DNA of 52,178 nucleotides from Candidatus Bacteroides intestinavium (GCA_019118325.1 DWZE01000138.1:1-52178), one strand, 5' to 3'; positions 18,267-28,171 are shown, numbered from the stretch's first letter. Translations and numbers: made by a program. The notes: generated by a model not told the origin, from the sequence alone.

Positions 18267-18274
18267 CAAAGGTA
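18267..18274 (-). promoter_or_regulatory. -7 box for the EamA transporter
   Basis: TACCTTTG on the minus strand, followed by GC-rich DNA, matches TAnnTTTG. A CTTCG-like sequence sits about 18 nt upstream. The box ends 7 bp before the chosen ATG. Confidence 0.45.
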
Positions 18275-18335
18275 CGCATAACCGAAGAAATACGAAGGAA
18301 AAAACAGACAAATCGACGCTTTTTTCAAGCAATAT

Positions 18336-18366
18336 TTTGTAGCCGAACAGATTATTACTATCTTTG
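18336..18366 (+). promoter_or_regulatory. Promoter of rimP-nusA-infB
   Basis: TTTG at 18336-18339, a 19-nt spacer, and TATCTTTG at 18359-18366: an exact match to the Bacteroides consensus. The start would be near 18372. It is back to back with the EamA promoter. Confidence 0.8.
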
Positions 18367-18386
18367 CAGCGGAATGGATGAAAGGT

Positions 18387-18412
18387 GAGGGGCAATCAAG
18401 CTCCTCTTTTTT
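18387..18412 (+). terminator. Terminator-like hairpin in the rimP-nusA-infB leader
   Basis: GAGGGGC (18387-18393), loop AATCAA, GCTCCTC (18400-18406) form a 7-bp stem with one G-T pair, followed by six T. It lies about 15 nt after the expected transcription start and 21 nt before the rimP ATG, so it would act as an attenuator rather than as the end of an upstream gene; the upstream gene runs the other way. Confidence 0.65.
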
Positions 18413-18433
18413 GTTCTTAATGGTCATTAATCT

Positions 18434-18901
18434 ATGATAGAAAAGAAAACTGTTTGCCAAATCGTTGACGAATGGCTGGAAGGAAAGGACTACTTCCTGG
18501 TGGAAGTCAACATCAGTCCTGATGACAAGATTGTGGTGGAAATAGACCACAAGGAGGGTGTCTGGATAGAAGATTGCGTGGACCTGAGCCGCTACATCGA
18601 ATCCAGACTGGACCGTGAACAAGAGGATTACGAACTGGAAGTAGGCTCGGCCGGCATTGGACAACCGTTCAAAGTGCTGCAACAATACCTGGCCCACACG
18701 GGAGAAGAAGTGGAGGTACTGACCAAGGACCACCGCAAACTGCAAGGCATCCTGAAGGAAGCGGACGAAAACCATTTCACGCTGACCATCCTGAAAAAAG
18801 TGAAAGAAGAAGGAGCCAAGCGCCCTAAAATGGTGAGCGAAGACCTGAAATTCTCTTACGAGGATATAAATTATACTAAATACTTAATCACTTTTAAATA
18901 A
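18434..18901 (+). CDS. rimP: Ribosome maturation factor RimP
   Basis: A 155-residue protein for 30S subunit maturation. It has the two RimP domains: an N-terminal alpha/beta domain with VEVNISPDDKIVVEIDHKEGVWIEDCVDLSRYIE and YELEVGSAGIGQPFK (the E-V-S-x-G block), and a C-terminal Sm-like domain (about 85-155). It is the first gene of the conserved rimP-nusA-infB operon, 3 bp before nusA. Expression may be controlled by the leader hairpin. Confidence 0.95.
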   Translation: MIEKKTVCQIVDEWLEGKDYFLVEVNISPDDKIVVEIDHKEGVWIEDCVDLSRYIESRLDREQEDYELEVGSAGIGQPFKVLQQYLAHTGEEVEVLTKDHRKLQGILKEADENHFTLTILKKVKEEGAKRPKMVSEDLKFSYEDINYTKYLITFK

Positions 18902-18904
18902 GAT

Positions 18905-20170
18905 ATGGCCAAGAAAGAAGAAACAGTAAGCCTGGTGGATACCTTTGCGGAGTTCAAGGAACTGAAGAACATCAACCGCACCACGATGGTGAGCGTGCTG
19001 GAAGAATCGTTCCGCAGCGTGATAGCAAAGATGTTTGGCACGGACGAGAACTACGACGTAATAGTGAACCCGGACAAGGGCGACTTCGAAATCTGGCGCA
19101 ACCGCGAGGTAGTGGCGGACGAGGACCTGACAAACCCCAACCTGCAGATTTCATTGAGCGAAGCGCAAAAGATAGACGCCTCCTACGAGGTGGGCGAAGA
19201 GGTGACCGACGAGGTGAACTTCGCCAGCTTCGGCCGTCGCGCCATTCTGAACCTGCGGCAGACACTGGCTTCCAAGATATTGGAACTGGAGAAAGACACG
19301 CTTTATAATAAATATATAGATAAGGTAGGCACCATCATCAGCGCCGAAGTCTACCAGATATGGAAGAAGGAAATGCTGTTGATGGACGATGAACAGAACG
19401 AATTGCTGCTCCCCAAGTCCGAACAGATTCCCACCGACTTCTACCACAAGGGAGAAACGGTACGCGCCGTGGTGGACCGGGTGGAGAACAAGAACAACAA
19501 TCCGAAAATCATCCTGAGCCGCACGTCGCCTGTCTTCCTCCAACGCCTTTTCGAACTGGAGGTGCCCGAAATCAACGACGGCCTCATCACCATCAAAAAG
19601 ATTGCCCGCATCCCCGGCGAACGCGCCAAGATAGCCGTAGAGAGCTATGATGACCGCATCGACCCGGTAGGCGCCTGCGTCGGCGTGAAAGGAAGCCGCA
19701 TACACGGCATCGTCCGCGAACTGCGCAACGAAAACATCGATGTCATCAACTACACCAGCAACACACAGCTGTTCATCCAGCGTGCCCTGAGCCCCGCCCA
19801 CATCTCGTCCATCAAGCTGAACGAGGAAGAACGCAAGGCCGAGGTCTTCCTGAAACCCGAAGAAGTGTCACTGGCCATCGGCAAGGGCGGCCTCAACATC
19901 AAACTGGCCAGCATGCTGACAGACTACACCATCGACGTATTCCGCGAAATAGACGAGAACACGCCGCAGGAGGACGAGGACATCTACCTGGATGAGTTCC
20001 GCGACGAGATAGAAGGATGGATCATCGACGCCATCAAGGGCATCGGCATCGAAACGGCCAAAGCCGTGCTGAACGCCCCGCGCGAAATGCTCATAGAACA
20101 GGCCGACCTGGAGGAAGAAACCGTGGACGAAGTCATCCGCATCCTGAAGAAAGAGTTTGAAGAAGAATAA
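18905..20170 (+). CDS. nusA: Transcription termination/antitermination protein NusA
   Basis: A 421-residue NusA that binds RNA polymerase and RNA to tune pausing, termination and antitermination. The order is N-terminal RNAP-binding domain (about 1-130), S1 domain (about 140-205; FYHKGETVRAVVDRVE), then two KH domains (about 235-350; DPVGACVGVKGSRIHGIVRELRNE and EVSLAIGKGGLNIKLASMLT), and a short helix-hairpin-helix-like tail (GIGIETAKAVLNAPREM). It lacks the C-terminal acidic repeats of the E. coli protein, as usual in Bacteroidetes. It is 31 bp before infB. Confidence 0.96.
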   Translation: MAKKEETVSLVDTFAEFKELKNINRTTMVSVLEESFRSVIAKMFGTDENYDVIVNPDKGDFEIWRNREVVADEDLTNPNLQISLSEAQKIDASYEVGEEVTDEVNFASFGRRAILNLRQTLASKILELEKDTLYNKYIDKVGTIISAEVYQIWKKEMLLMDDEQNELLLPKSEQIPTDFYHKGETVRAVVDRVENKNNNPKIILSRTSPVFLQRLFELEVPEINDGLITIKKIARIPGERAKIAVESYDDRIDPVGACVGVKGSRIHGIVRELRNENIDVINYTSNTQLFIQRALSPAHISSIKLNEEERKAEVFLKPEEVSLAIGKGGLNIKLASMLTDYTIDVFREIDENTPQEDEDIYLDEFRDEIEGWIIDAIKGIGIETAKAVLNAPREMLIEQADLEEETVDEVIRILKKEFEEE

Positions 20171-20201
20171 GTTAATGGGTTAAGGTGCCAAAAAATTATA
20201 T

Positions 20202-23174
20202 ATGACGATTAGGTTAAACAAAGTAACGAGAGATTTGAACGTGGGAATCACGACCGCCGTCGAATTCCTGCAAAAGAAGGGATTTACCGTGGAGGCAAAT
20301 CCCAACACGAAGATTACGGACGAGCAATTCGAAATGCTCAAGAAAGAATTTAGTACGGACAAAGACCTTAAAATAAAATCGGAACGCTTCAGCCAGGAGC
20401 GGCAAAGCTACAAGGAACGCAATAAAGCCGCCGCCCGCACTGCAGCACACGAAAATAACGGAACGCAGGAAAAAGAAAAAGTGGCGGAAGAGATAAAAAC
20501 CGTCATTCCGGAGGACAAACTGCCCAAATTCAAGCCCATAGGCAAGATTGATCTGGAGAGCCTGAAGCATCCCAAACAGGCGGTGCCCGTTTCACAGACG
20601 CCGATGCCCGAACCTGAACCGGAACCGCAACCTGAACCGGAACCCGCTCAGGAAGCCGAACCCGTAGAAACGCCGCAACCCGCTCCTCAAGTGGAAGAAG
20701 CAGCCCAGACGCCCGTCGCAGAACAGCCCGAAGCGGAAGAGCAGCCCGAGGAAAAAGAACCCGAGGCGGAAGAACCTGTCGTCAACAAGGAAGAACCGGA
20801 AACTCCGGACACTGAAGAAGAATCTCCTATGGAAGAAGAACAACCGGCCAAGCAAGAAGAAGAGGTCTTCAAGATACACCACGAAGGCCTGGGCACCAAG
20901 ATTAACATCATCGGCCAAATTGACCTGGCTGCGCTGAACCAGTCCACGCGCCCCCGCAAGAAATCAAAGGAGGAAAAACGCCGTGAACGCGAAGAAAAGG
21001 AAAAACAGCGCCAAGACCAGCGCAAACAAATGAAGGAGGCCATCATCAAGGAAATACGCCGCGACGATGCCAAGAGCAGCAAGGAAACCAAAGACGGTGA
21101 CTCCAAAAAGAAGCGTGCCCGCATCAATAAGGAAAAGGTAGACATCAACAACGTCTCCAACTTCCCGAAAGGCGGAGGCGGTGACCATCCGAAAGGCGGA
21201 GGCGGAAAGGAAGCCCAAGGCAGCGGAAAGAAGAACAAGGACCGCTTCAAGAAGCCTGTCGTCAAGCAGGAAGTGAGCGAAGAAGACGTGGCCAAGCAGG
21301 TGAAAGAGACGCTGGCCCGCCTCACCGCCAAGGGCAAGAACAAGGCAGCCAAATACCGCAAGGAAAAACGTGAACAGGATGCCGAACGCCGTCAGGAACT
21401 GGAGAACCTGGAGGAAGCCGAAAGCAAAGTGCTGAAACTGACGGAATTCGTGACCGCCAACGAACTGGCCAGCATGATGAACGTACCCGTGACGCAAGTC
21501 ATCGCCACCTGCATGAGCGTGGGTATCATGGTGTCCATCAACCAGCGCCTGGACGCAGAAACCATCAACCTCGTGGCCGAAGAATTCGGTTTCAAAACGG
21601 AATACGTCAGTGCCGAAGTGGCACAGGCCATCGTCGAAGAAGCCGACAAGGAAGAGGATTTGCAGCCTCGTGCCCCGATTGTAACGGTGATGGGACACGT
21701 AGACCATGGTAAGACCTCATTACTCGACTACATCCGCAAGTCCAACGTCATTGCGGGCGAGGCCGGCGGCATCACGCAGCACATCGGCGCCTACCATGTG
21801 ACACTGGAAGACGGACGACAAATCACCTTCCTCGACACACCGGGACACGAAGCCTTCACGGCCATGCGCGCCCGTGGTGCCAAGGTGACGGACGTGGTCA
21901 TCGTCATCGTGGCCGCAGACGACAACGTCATGCCGCAGACCAAGGAAGCCATCAACCACGCCATGGCTGCCGGCGTGCCTATCGTCTTTGCCATCAACAA
22001 AATAGACAAGCCGGCTGCCAACCCGGACAAGATAAAGGAAGAACTGGCCAACATGAATTATCTCGTAGAGGAATGGGGTGGCAAATACCAGTCCCAGGAT
22101 ATCTCCGCCAAAAAAGGCATCGGTGTCAACGAACTGCTGGAGAAGGTGTTGCTGGAAGCCGAAATGCTCGACCTGAAGGCCAACCCCAACCGCCGCGCCA
22201 CCGGCTCCATCATCGAGTCATCCCTGGACAAGGGCCGCGGCTATGTGGCCACGGTGCTCGTGTCCAACGGTACGCTGAAGGTGGGCGACATTGTCTTGGC
22301 CGGCACACACTACGGCAAGGTGAAAGCCATGTTCAACGAGCGTAACCAGCGCATGAAGCAGGCCGGCCCGTCCGAACCTGCCCTTATCCTGGGCTTGAAC
22401 GGCGCACCTGCCGCCGGCGATACCTTCCACGTCATCGAAACGGAACAGGAAGCCCGCGAAATCGCCAACAAACGCGAACAACTGCAACGCGAACAGGGCC
22501 TGCGTACACAGAAGATGCTGACCCTCGACGAAGTAGGCCGTCGCTTGGCTTTAGGCGACTTCCACGAACTGAACATCATCGTCAAAGGCGACGTGGACGG
22601 CTCAGTAGAAGCATTGAGCGACTCCCTCATCAAGCTGTCTACGGAGCAAATCCAGGTGAACGTCATCCACAAGGGTGTGGGACAAATTTCGGAGTCCGAC
22701 GTATCGCTGGCTGCTGCCTCGGATGCCATCATCGTAGGTTTCCAGGTACGTCCGTCGAGCGGTGCCGCCAAGCTGGCCGAACAGGAAGGCGTAGACATCC
22801 GCAAATACTCCATCATCTACGACGCCATCGAAGAGGTAAAAGCTGCCATGGAAGGTATGCTGGCCCCGACGCTGAAGGAGCAGGTGACCGCCACTATCGA
22901 GGTACGCGAGGTGTTCAACATCAGCAAGGTGGGCCAGGTGGCCGGTGCCATGGTGAAGACCGGCAAGGTAAAACGCACCGACAAGGCACGCCTCATCCGC
23001 GACGGTATCGTGGTCTACACCGGTGCCATCAACGCCCTGAAGCGTTTCAAGGACGATGTGAAGGAGGTAGGCACCAACTTCGAGTGCGGCATCAGCCTGA
23101 CCAACTGCAACGATATTAAGGTGGGTGATGTCATCGAAACTTACGAGGAAGTAGAAGTGAAGCAGACGTTATAA
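20202..23174 (+). CDS. infB: Translation initiation factor IF-2
   Basis: A 990-residue IF-2, which places initiator tRNA on the 30S subunit and promotes subunit joining. The N-terminus ([21 protein letters not shown]) is the small IF2_N domain. Residues about 125-400 are disordered: first a Pro-Glu repeat stretch and an acidic stretch, then Lys/Arg-rich and Gly-rich stretches. A second IF2_N domain follows (about 410-460), then the G domain with GHVDHGKT (498-505), [12 protein letters not shown] and SAKKG, and domains II, III and IV (C1/C2). The long charged extension explains its size. A strong terminator follows. Confidence 0.97.
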   Translation: MTIRLNKVTRDLNVGITTAVEFLQKKGFTVEANPNTKITDEQFEMLKKEFSTDKDLKIKSERFSQERQSYKERNKAAARTAAHENNGTQEKEKVAEEIKTVIPEDKLPKFKPIGKIDLESLKHPKQAVPVSQTPMPEPEPEPQPEPEPAQEAEPVETPQPAPQVEEAAQTPVAEQPEAEEQPEEKEPEAEEPVVNKEEPETPDTEEESPMEEEQPAKQEEEVFKIHHEGLGTKINIIGQIDLAALNQSTRPRKKSKEEKRREREEKEKQRQDQRKQMKEAIIKEIRRDDAKSSKETKDGDSKKKRARINKEKVDINNVSNFPKGGGGDHPKGGGGKEAQGSGKKNKDRFKKPVVKQEVSEEDVAKQVKETLARLTAKGKNKAAKYRKEKREQDAERRQELENLEEAESKVLKLTEFVTANELASMMNVPVTQVIATCMSVGIMVSINQRLDAETINLVAEEFGFKTEYVSAEVAQAIVEEADKEEDLQPRAPIVTVMGHVDHGKTSLLDYIRKSNVIAGEAGGITQHIGAYHVTLEDGRQITFLDTPGHEAFTAMRARGAKVTDVVIVIVAADDNVMPQTKEAINHAMAAGVPIVFAINKIDKPAANPDKIKEELANMNYLVEEWGGKYQSQDISAKKGIGVNELLEKVLLEAEMLDLKANPNRRATGSIIESSLDKGRGYVATVLVSNGTLKVGDIVLAGTHYGKVKAMFNERNQRMKQAGPSEPALILGLNGAPAAGDTFHVIETEQEAREIANKREQLQREQGLRTQKMLTLDEVGRRLALGDFHELNIIVKGDVDGSVEALSDSLIKLSTEQIQVNVIHKGVGQISESDVSLAAASDAIIVGFQVRPSSGAAKLAEQEGVDIRKYSIIYDAIEEVKAAMEGMLAPTLKEQVTATIEVREVFNISKVGQVAGAMVKTGKVKRTDKARLIRDGIVVYTGAINALKRFKDDVKEVGTNFECGISLTNCNDIKVGDVIETYEEVEVKQTL

Positions 23175-23244
23175 GAATCATTCTTCACGCGATGTCCCAA
23201 GAGAACATCCGATGAAAAGTGATATAACGAAACTAGGAACAAAA

Positions 23245-23271
23245 AGAGGGGAGCGAATCCCCTCTTTTTTT
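23245..23271 (+). terminator. Intrinsic terminator of the infB operon
   Basis: AGAGGGGA (23245-23252), loop GCGAA, TCCCCTCT (23258-23265), then a T run; the A run before the stem makes it able to work on both strands. Confidence 0.9.
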
Positions 23272-23307
23272 ATTGGCGGGCCACACGCAGCACGGCCATG
23301 AGACGAT

Positions 23308-23395
23308 GATAGAGCTATCACCACCCATCAATAGGGCTATCGGTAAGCAACGATAGGGCTATCGAAAGCCCTCAATAGCCCTATCGCAAAACGGC
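23308..23395. repeat. Array D: 4 x 22-bp repeat with a GATAGGGCTATC core
   Basis: The core (R)ATAGGGCTATC starts at 23308, 23330, 23352 and 23374, exactly 22 bp apart; the arms GATAG/CTATC are inverse to each other, and the fourth copy has CCC in place of GGG. The ten bases between cores vary. It lies between the infB terminator and a pseudogene. The design equals that of elements A-C but the sequence differs. Confidence 0.85.
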
Positions 23396-23398
23396 GCG

Positions 23399-23853
23399 TT
23401 AAAGCCGGATGGAATAGACGTTGCCTCCGTAGTCCACCGCATACAAATACTCACCTTCATGCGTCAAACCGGCCAAGACCGGAGCCCCCATCCGATGTCT
23501 CCGGATAGTCCGCCCGCTTTCCAGGTCGATGGCATACAAGATGCCATCCGAAGCACCGCAATAGACCACCTTACCGACCAGGACGGGCGAGGAATCTACC
23601 GTGGCCGACGGATGACGGGAGTAAGGCGTCGTATATACCAATGCCGGACATGTCCGGGTAACGAGAAGCTGCCGTCTTTTCCGGTCTTCACCACGTTCAG
23701 CCCGTCGGACACACAGACGCCTTGCAACAGTTTCTCACCTTTGTCATAGCGCCCGTTACGGTTGGCATCCACATACACATATCCCTGGTAAGCGGCTTGT
23801 GCGACCAAAGAACAGCCCAACAGGCAAGCCATTAAATAAAATTTCCTTTTCAC
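23399..23853 (-). pseudogene. Remnant of a metallophosphoesterase / PQQ-propeller protein
   Basis: The 5' part (GTG at 23851-23853, VKRKFYLMACLLGCSLVAQA signal peptide) encodes AYQGYVYVDANRNGRYDKGE, the N-terminal domain that precedes calcineurin-like phosphoesterases in Bacteroides, and stays in frame to about GKDGSFSLPGH. Near 23640-23660 the homology jumps to another frame, encoding a PQQ-like beta-propeller end (TTPYSRHPSATVDSSPVL, SDGILYAIDLESGRT, YAVDYGGNVYSIRL). The catalytic phosphoesterase domain and most of the propeller are gone. The simplest reading is one large internal deletion that left the ends out of frame. It could also be two unrelated scraps, but the order fits one original gene. 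Confidence 0.75.
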
Positions 23854-23873
23854 AATACTGCCTTTAAACGAAT

Positions 23874-23902
23874 GTGGGTGTCCCGGCATAGGAGACACCC
23901 AC
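23874..23902 (-). terminator. Hairpin after secDF, likely terminator
   Basis: GTGGGTGTC (23874-23882) and GACACCCAC (23894-23902) form a 9-bp stem. On the minus strand it lies 35 bp past the secDF stop and is followed by ATTCGTTT, a weak T tract. Confidence 0.6.
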
Positions 23903-23936
23903 AACTCACATGAAAATAAAAGTTATATTAAAGGGG

Positions 23937-26936
23937 TTATTGTGCTATTTCCTTTTCAATTCCCTTTCCGGCATCACGCTTCTTGCGCATCATGGCGTAA
24001 GCAATGGGCGAACCGATAAACAGAGATGAGAACGTACCGATTACCACACCCAGAATCATGGCAAAGGAGAAGCTGCGGATGCTCTCACCACCCAGGAAGA
24101 AGATGACCACCAGCACAATCAACGTAGACGAACCCGTGAACAAGGTACGTGTCAACGTAGAGTTCAACGAGTCATTGAACAACTGGTAGCTGTTACGCTT
24201 CGGATAGAGGTGCAGGAATTCGCGCACACGGTCGAAGATTACCACCTTGTCGTTGATGGAGTAACCGATAGCCGTCAGGATGGCACCCACAAATGTCTGG
24301 TCAATCTCCATGGAGAACGGCAGGATGCCCCAGAACATAGAATAGATACCCAAGATACCCAACGTGTCAAAGGCCAGGGCGGCAATGGAACCGATACTGA
24401 ACGCAATGTTACGGAAACGGAACAGGATATAAAGTCCGATGGCTATCAAGGCAAAGAATACAGCCCAGAAAGCGGCCACGGTGGTATCGTCGGCAATGCT
24501 CGGACCCACCTTCTGCGAACTGATGATGGTGCCGCCCGTCTGGTTGTCGCGGTCCACGAACTGCTCCAGCGTAGTACCTTCGCTCAGCAGGGGCTTCAGC
24601 AGGTTGTACATCTGTTCTTCGATTTCGGCATCCACATTGGCACCTTCCTCGGCAATGCGATAGTTAGTGCTGATACGCATCGTGCGCCCGTCTGTACCGA
24701 TGGCGATGACGCTGACGTTAGCATCGCCCATGTTGCCTTCCATCAGTTCACGTACCTGTTCGGGCTCGGTGGGCTGATCAAAGCGTACCTGATAGTTGCG
24801 GCCACCCGTAAAGTCAATGCTCTGGCTCAATCCGCGGATACCCAGGAAACCTACCCACAACACCACGAATATCACGGTGCCGACAGCCCATGTCTTGTTG
24901 CGACCCATAAAGTCGAAGTGCGTATCCTGCAGCACGCCGCGGGACAGCTTCGTCTCGAACGTCAGGTGCTGCCACTTGTCCTTGCTCATGAAGTAGTCGT
25001 ATACCAGACGAGTCAGGTAGACGGCGGTGAAGAACGAAATGGCGATACCGATAATCTGCGTCGTGGCGAATCCGCGGATGGGACCCGTACCAAAGTAGAA
25101 CAGGATGATACCGGTGATGATAGACGTGAAGTTAGAGTCGAAGATAGCCGAGAAGGCATTCTTGTAACCGTCTTGCAGGGCTTTCTTCACAGTCTTGCCG
25201 TTGCGGAGTTCTTCCTTCGTGCGTTCATAGATAAGCACGTTGGCATCCACCGCCATACCGATAGCCAGTACCATACCGGCGATACCGCTCATGGTCAATG
25301 CAGCCTGGAAAGAAGTCAGGATACCGAAGGTGAAGAACACGTTCAGCAGCAGAGCGCCGTTGACCACCATGCCGGGGATGAAGCCGTACATGGAGCACGT
25401 GTACACCATCAAGAGGATGAAGGCCACCACGCAGGAGATGAAACCAGCCTGGATGGAGGCAGCACCCAGCGACGGACCTACGATGTCTTCCTGGACGATG
25501 TGTGCCGGGGCAGGCATCTTACCGGAACGCAGCACGTTGGCCAAGTCTTTCGTCTGATCGGGCGTAAAACTACCCGTAATGACGGAACTGCCGCCCGTAA
25601 TCTCATTCTGCACCGTCGGAGCGGAATATACATAGCCATCCAAAACAATGGCGATAGAGCGACCGATGTTCTGCTTGGTCAGCTGGGCCCAACGACGGGC
25701 GCCGTCGTTGTTCATCGTCATGTTGACGCAAGGCTTGCCATACTGGTCGTAGTCATCGCTGGCGCTGGAGATAACATCTCCTTCCAGCGGAGCACGGCCG
25801 TCGCGTTGCGTGGAGCGGATGGCATACAACTCAAAGGTTTGCTTTTTCGGATCGTAGTCGGAAGGAGCGACGCCCCACTTCAGGCGCAAGTCCTTCGGGA
25901 AGCTGGCCAGGATTTCCGGCATAGCCAGATAGCGGTTAATCTCTGCCGTATCCTTGTAATTGGCAAAGGCCACGATAGGACTTTGGGCACTGGGGTTCAC
26001 TTGCAGGATAGCCAGCAAGGGGTTCTGCTTCTTGTAAGCCTCCATATCGGCTTCGTTGGCAGCCTCACCTTTCAGGGCAGCGGCCAGGCTGTCTGCCGTG
26101 CTCACCGTCTTTTCCTCTTTGACAGCCACAGAATCCTTTTGCGCTTCGTCCTGCCCTTCCTGCAGGCTCAGGAGATCGTGCAACTTGCCGTTAGCAGTTT
26201 GCAGATAAGGAACAATGTCCTGGGCATTGTAAGTTTCCCAGAATTCCAGATTGGCCGAGCCTTGCAGTAATTTTCTTACACGTTCAGGCTCTTTGATTCC
26301 CGGCAGTTCCACCATGATACGGCCCAGGTTGTCAGACAAACTCTGTATATTGGGCTGAACCACACCGAAACGGTCAATACGAGTACGGAGCACGTTGTAT
26401 GAGTTGGCGATGGCAGCATTCACTTCTTCGCGCAACACCTTCTCCACTTCCGCGTCGGTGGACTGTTGGTTGACTTTATCTTTCAGTTGTTGGGTGGCGA
26501 ACAGGCTGGCCAGCGTGGCATCCGGAGCCAGCTTGTGATACTCCCGTACGAACAGGGTAATCACATCCTCCTGGCTTGTCTTAGCCTGTTGGGCGGCATT
26601 GGCCAAAGCTTGGTTGAACGCCTCATCCGGTTTGTTGTCGGCTAATACCTTGATGACATCAGGCACCGAAACCTCCAGGATGACGTTCATACCACCCTTC
26701 AGGTCCAAACCTAAACTGATTTCCATCTCACGACAATCTTTCAGGGTCCAGTTGCCGAAATACACCTTCTCATTGGCCAATGAGTCCAAATAGTCCTGTT
26801 CCAACTGTGCATCCCCTTTTGCGTATTCCTTCGCCTTGTTGGTATAGTGGCGAGTCACAAAAGAGAAGGACAGGTAGAACAGACACACCAGTGTAAGCAA
26901 TACCGCAAAAACCCTTACAAATCCTTTGTTTTGCAT
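23937..26936 (-). CDS. secDF: Fused protein translocase subunit SecDF
   Basis: A 999-residue fusion of SecD and SecF, the membrane pair that uses the proton gradient to pull secreted proteins out of the Sec channel. SecD half: first helix (about 8-28), DLKGGMNVILEV near residue 77, periplasmic P1 domain with an inserted Lys/Glu-rich stretch (about 260-310), then the helix block with GMAVDANVLIYERTKEEL. SecF half: from about residue 670, with SIDFTGGRNYQVRF and GYSINDKVVIFDRVRE. Twelve helices are expected. The fused form is normal for Bacteroidetes. Its -7 box is at 26995-27002. Confidence 0.96.
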   Translation of the reverse strand: MQNKGFVRVFAVLLTLVCLFYLSFSFVTRHYTNKAKEYAKGDAQLEQDYLDSLANEKVYFGNWTLKDCREMEISLGLDLKGGMNVILEVSVPDVIKVLADNKPDEAFNQALANAAQQAKTSQEDVITLFVREYHKLAPDATLASLFATQQLKDKVNQQSTDAEVEKVLREEVNAAIANSYNVLRTRIDRFGVVQPNIQSLSDNLGRIMVELPGIKEPERVRKLLQGSANLEFWETYNAQDIVPYLQTANGKLHDLLSLQEGQDEAQKDSVAVKEEKTVSTADSLAAALKGEAANEADMEAYKKQNPLLAILQVNPSAQSPIVAFANYKDTAEINRYLAMPEILASFPKDLRLKWGVAPSDYDPKKQTFELYAIRSTQRDGRAPLEGDVISSASDDYDQYGKPCVNMTMNNDGARRWAQLTKQNIGRSIAIVLDGYVYSAPTVQNEITGGSSVITGSFTPDQTKDLANVLRSGKMPAPAHIVQEDIVGPSLGAASIQAGFISCVVAFILLMVYTCSMYGFIPGMVVNGALLLNVFFTFGILTSFQAALTMSGIAGMVLAIGMAVDANVLIYERTKEELRNGKTVKKALQDGYKNAFSAIFDSNFTSIITGIILFYFGTGPIRGFATTQIIGIAISFFTAVYLTRLVYDYFMSKDKWQHLTFETKLSRGVLQDTHFDFMGRNKTWAVGTVIFVVLWVGFLGIRGLSQSIDFTGGRNYQVRFDQPTEPEQVRELMEGNMGDANVSVIAIGTDGRTMRISTNYRIAEEGANVDAEIEEQMYNLLKPLLSEGTTLEQFVDRDNQTGGTIISSQKVGPSIADDTTVAAFWAVFFALIAIGLYILFRFRNIAFSIGSIAALAFDTLGILGIYSMFWGILPFSMEIDQTFVGAILTAIGYSINDKVVIFDRVREFLHLYPKRNSYQLFNDSLNSTLTRTLFTGSSTLIVLVVIFFLGGESIRSFSFAMILGVVIGTFSSLFIGSPIAYAMMRKKRDAGKGIEKEIAQ

Positions 26937-26994
26937 GTTTTTGTTAGTTTATTATGATTACTTATTTAATTGTTTTCTGCTGTCTACAAGGCTG

Positions 26995-27002
26995 CAAATA
27001 TA
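26995..27002 (-). promoter_or_regulatory. -7 box for secDF
   Basis: TATATTTG on the minus strand, followed by GCAGCC; 59 bp before the ATG. No good -33 box is seen in the A-rich DNA upstream. Confidence 0.45.
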
Positions 27003-27049
27003 GTTTTTTTTTCACAAATCTAAGTCGTTGACCCATTATTTTTTAAAAA

Positions 27050-28165
27050 TCAGCCGCCGCCCCTATCTGCCGGGAAACGACGCACAAACGAACAAACAAT
27101 CGGATAGTGATCCGAAGCCTTGATGCCCCGGTCCACCCGACAATGGAGGGCTTTCAACGCAGGACTGTTCAGGATATGGTCTATACGGAAATAGAATTTG
27201 TTTCGATTATAGGAGATTCCCAAACCACAACCGGCCTCAGTGAAAGCGTCTTCCAACTCCTCCCCGATAACACGGTGCGTATAAGAGATGGGAGAATCGT
27301 TGAAATCGCCGCAAACCACGATATACCGGTGAGGCGAGCGCCGCACCTCGCGGGCAATGGCATCTGCCTGCGGAGCACGGATGGCAGAAGCTTCGGCCAA
27401 CTTACCGGCCAGCAGGCGTGTGCCGCTCTTCACCTTCGCCCCTTCCGGGTCACGAAGCATATCCTCGTAGACCACTTTGTCTTCGCGGGTCAGTTTATTG
27501 GACTCCAGATGGTTATTAATGAGCAGCAAAGTGTCCTTGCCCCATGCCAGCTCATACACCCACGTACCATTGGAGGCGCTGGCATACTCCAAGGGACGGG
27601 CCGAGAGGATGGGCAATTTTGAATAACAGGCAATATGGTTGGTTCTGTTTTTCCCCACGACATCGATACGATGGTAAGGATAGTCGGCCAAAGCTTTGTC
27701 CACCTCCTTCTGCGAGGGATGCCGCGCCGTATGCCCCACGGCATACTCTTGCAGGCAAAGGATATCCGCCCCGCTCTCTTTCAGATAAGCCAGTACGGGA
27801 TTCACCGCCTCCCCTTCCGGCTGGATGCCGAACCCCATGATATTATAAGACACAATCTTGAGACCTCCGGCCGGAACCTCATCCGACGAGAAGTTGAGCG
27901 GAAGATACGTACGCATTTGCGGAAAACAAAATAAGAAACCGGCCAAAGACAACAGCATATACCGATATTGCTGGACAAGAACCCAAAACAACAGAAAGGC
28001 ACCGTTCACCAGCAAAAAGACGGGAAAGGCCAGCCCCAGGCAAGACAGCAACGGATGATTCACCGGCTGAATATAAGGACTATAGCCCGAAGCCAGTAAC
28101 ATCCCTGTACAAAGGAGATTGGCGAAAGCCAGCAGCAAGACGACAAGTCTACCCAGATGCCTCAT
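27050..28165 (-). CDS. Membrane-anchored endonuclease/exonuclease/phosphatase family protein
   Basis: A 371-residue protein. The first ~90 residues form three hydrophobic helices; the rest is an EEP-fold domain: VSYNIMGFG, CLQEY (metal Glu), INNHLESNK, VVCGDFNDSP, FRIDHILNS and SDHYPIV (catalytic Asp-His). This fold includes sphingomyelinases, inositol phosphatases and nucleases; a membrane anchor makes a lipid, phospho-sugar or periplasmic phosphodiester substrate more likely than DNA, but that is inference. It is 6 bp after the first rhomboid gene and so probably ends a three-gene operon. Confidence 0.85.
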   Translation of the reverse strand: MRHLGRLVVLLLAFANLLCTGMLLASGYSPYIQPVNHPLLSCLGLAFPVFLLVNGAFLLFWVLVQQYRYMLLSLAGFLFCFPQMRTYLPLNFSSDEVPAGGLKIVSYNIMGFGIQPEGEAVNPVLAYLKESGADILCLQEYAVGHTARHPSQKEVDKALADYPYHRIDVVGKNRTNHIACYSKLPILSARPLEYASASNGTWVYELAWGKDTLLLINNHLESNKLTREDKVVYEDMLRDPEGAKVKSGTRLLAGKLAEASAIRAPQADAIAREVRRSPHRYIVVCGDFNDSPISYTHRVIGEELEDAFTEAGCGLGISYNRNKFYFRIDHILNSPALKALHCRVDRGIKASDHYPIVCSFVRRFPADRGGG

Positions 28166-28171
28166 GATTAC

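Noticed and set aside
22097..22112. GATATC with CTCCGCC in infB as a stray repeat unit
   Set aside because: A single match inside conserved coding sequence with no 22-bp neighbours; chance.
24210..26270. 686-codon antisense frame over secDF
   Set aside because: secDF is unmistakable on the other strand; the antisense product is His/Gln/Arg-rich shadow sequence.
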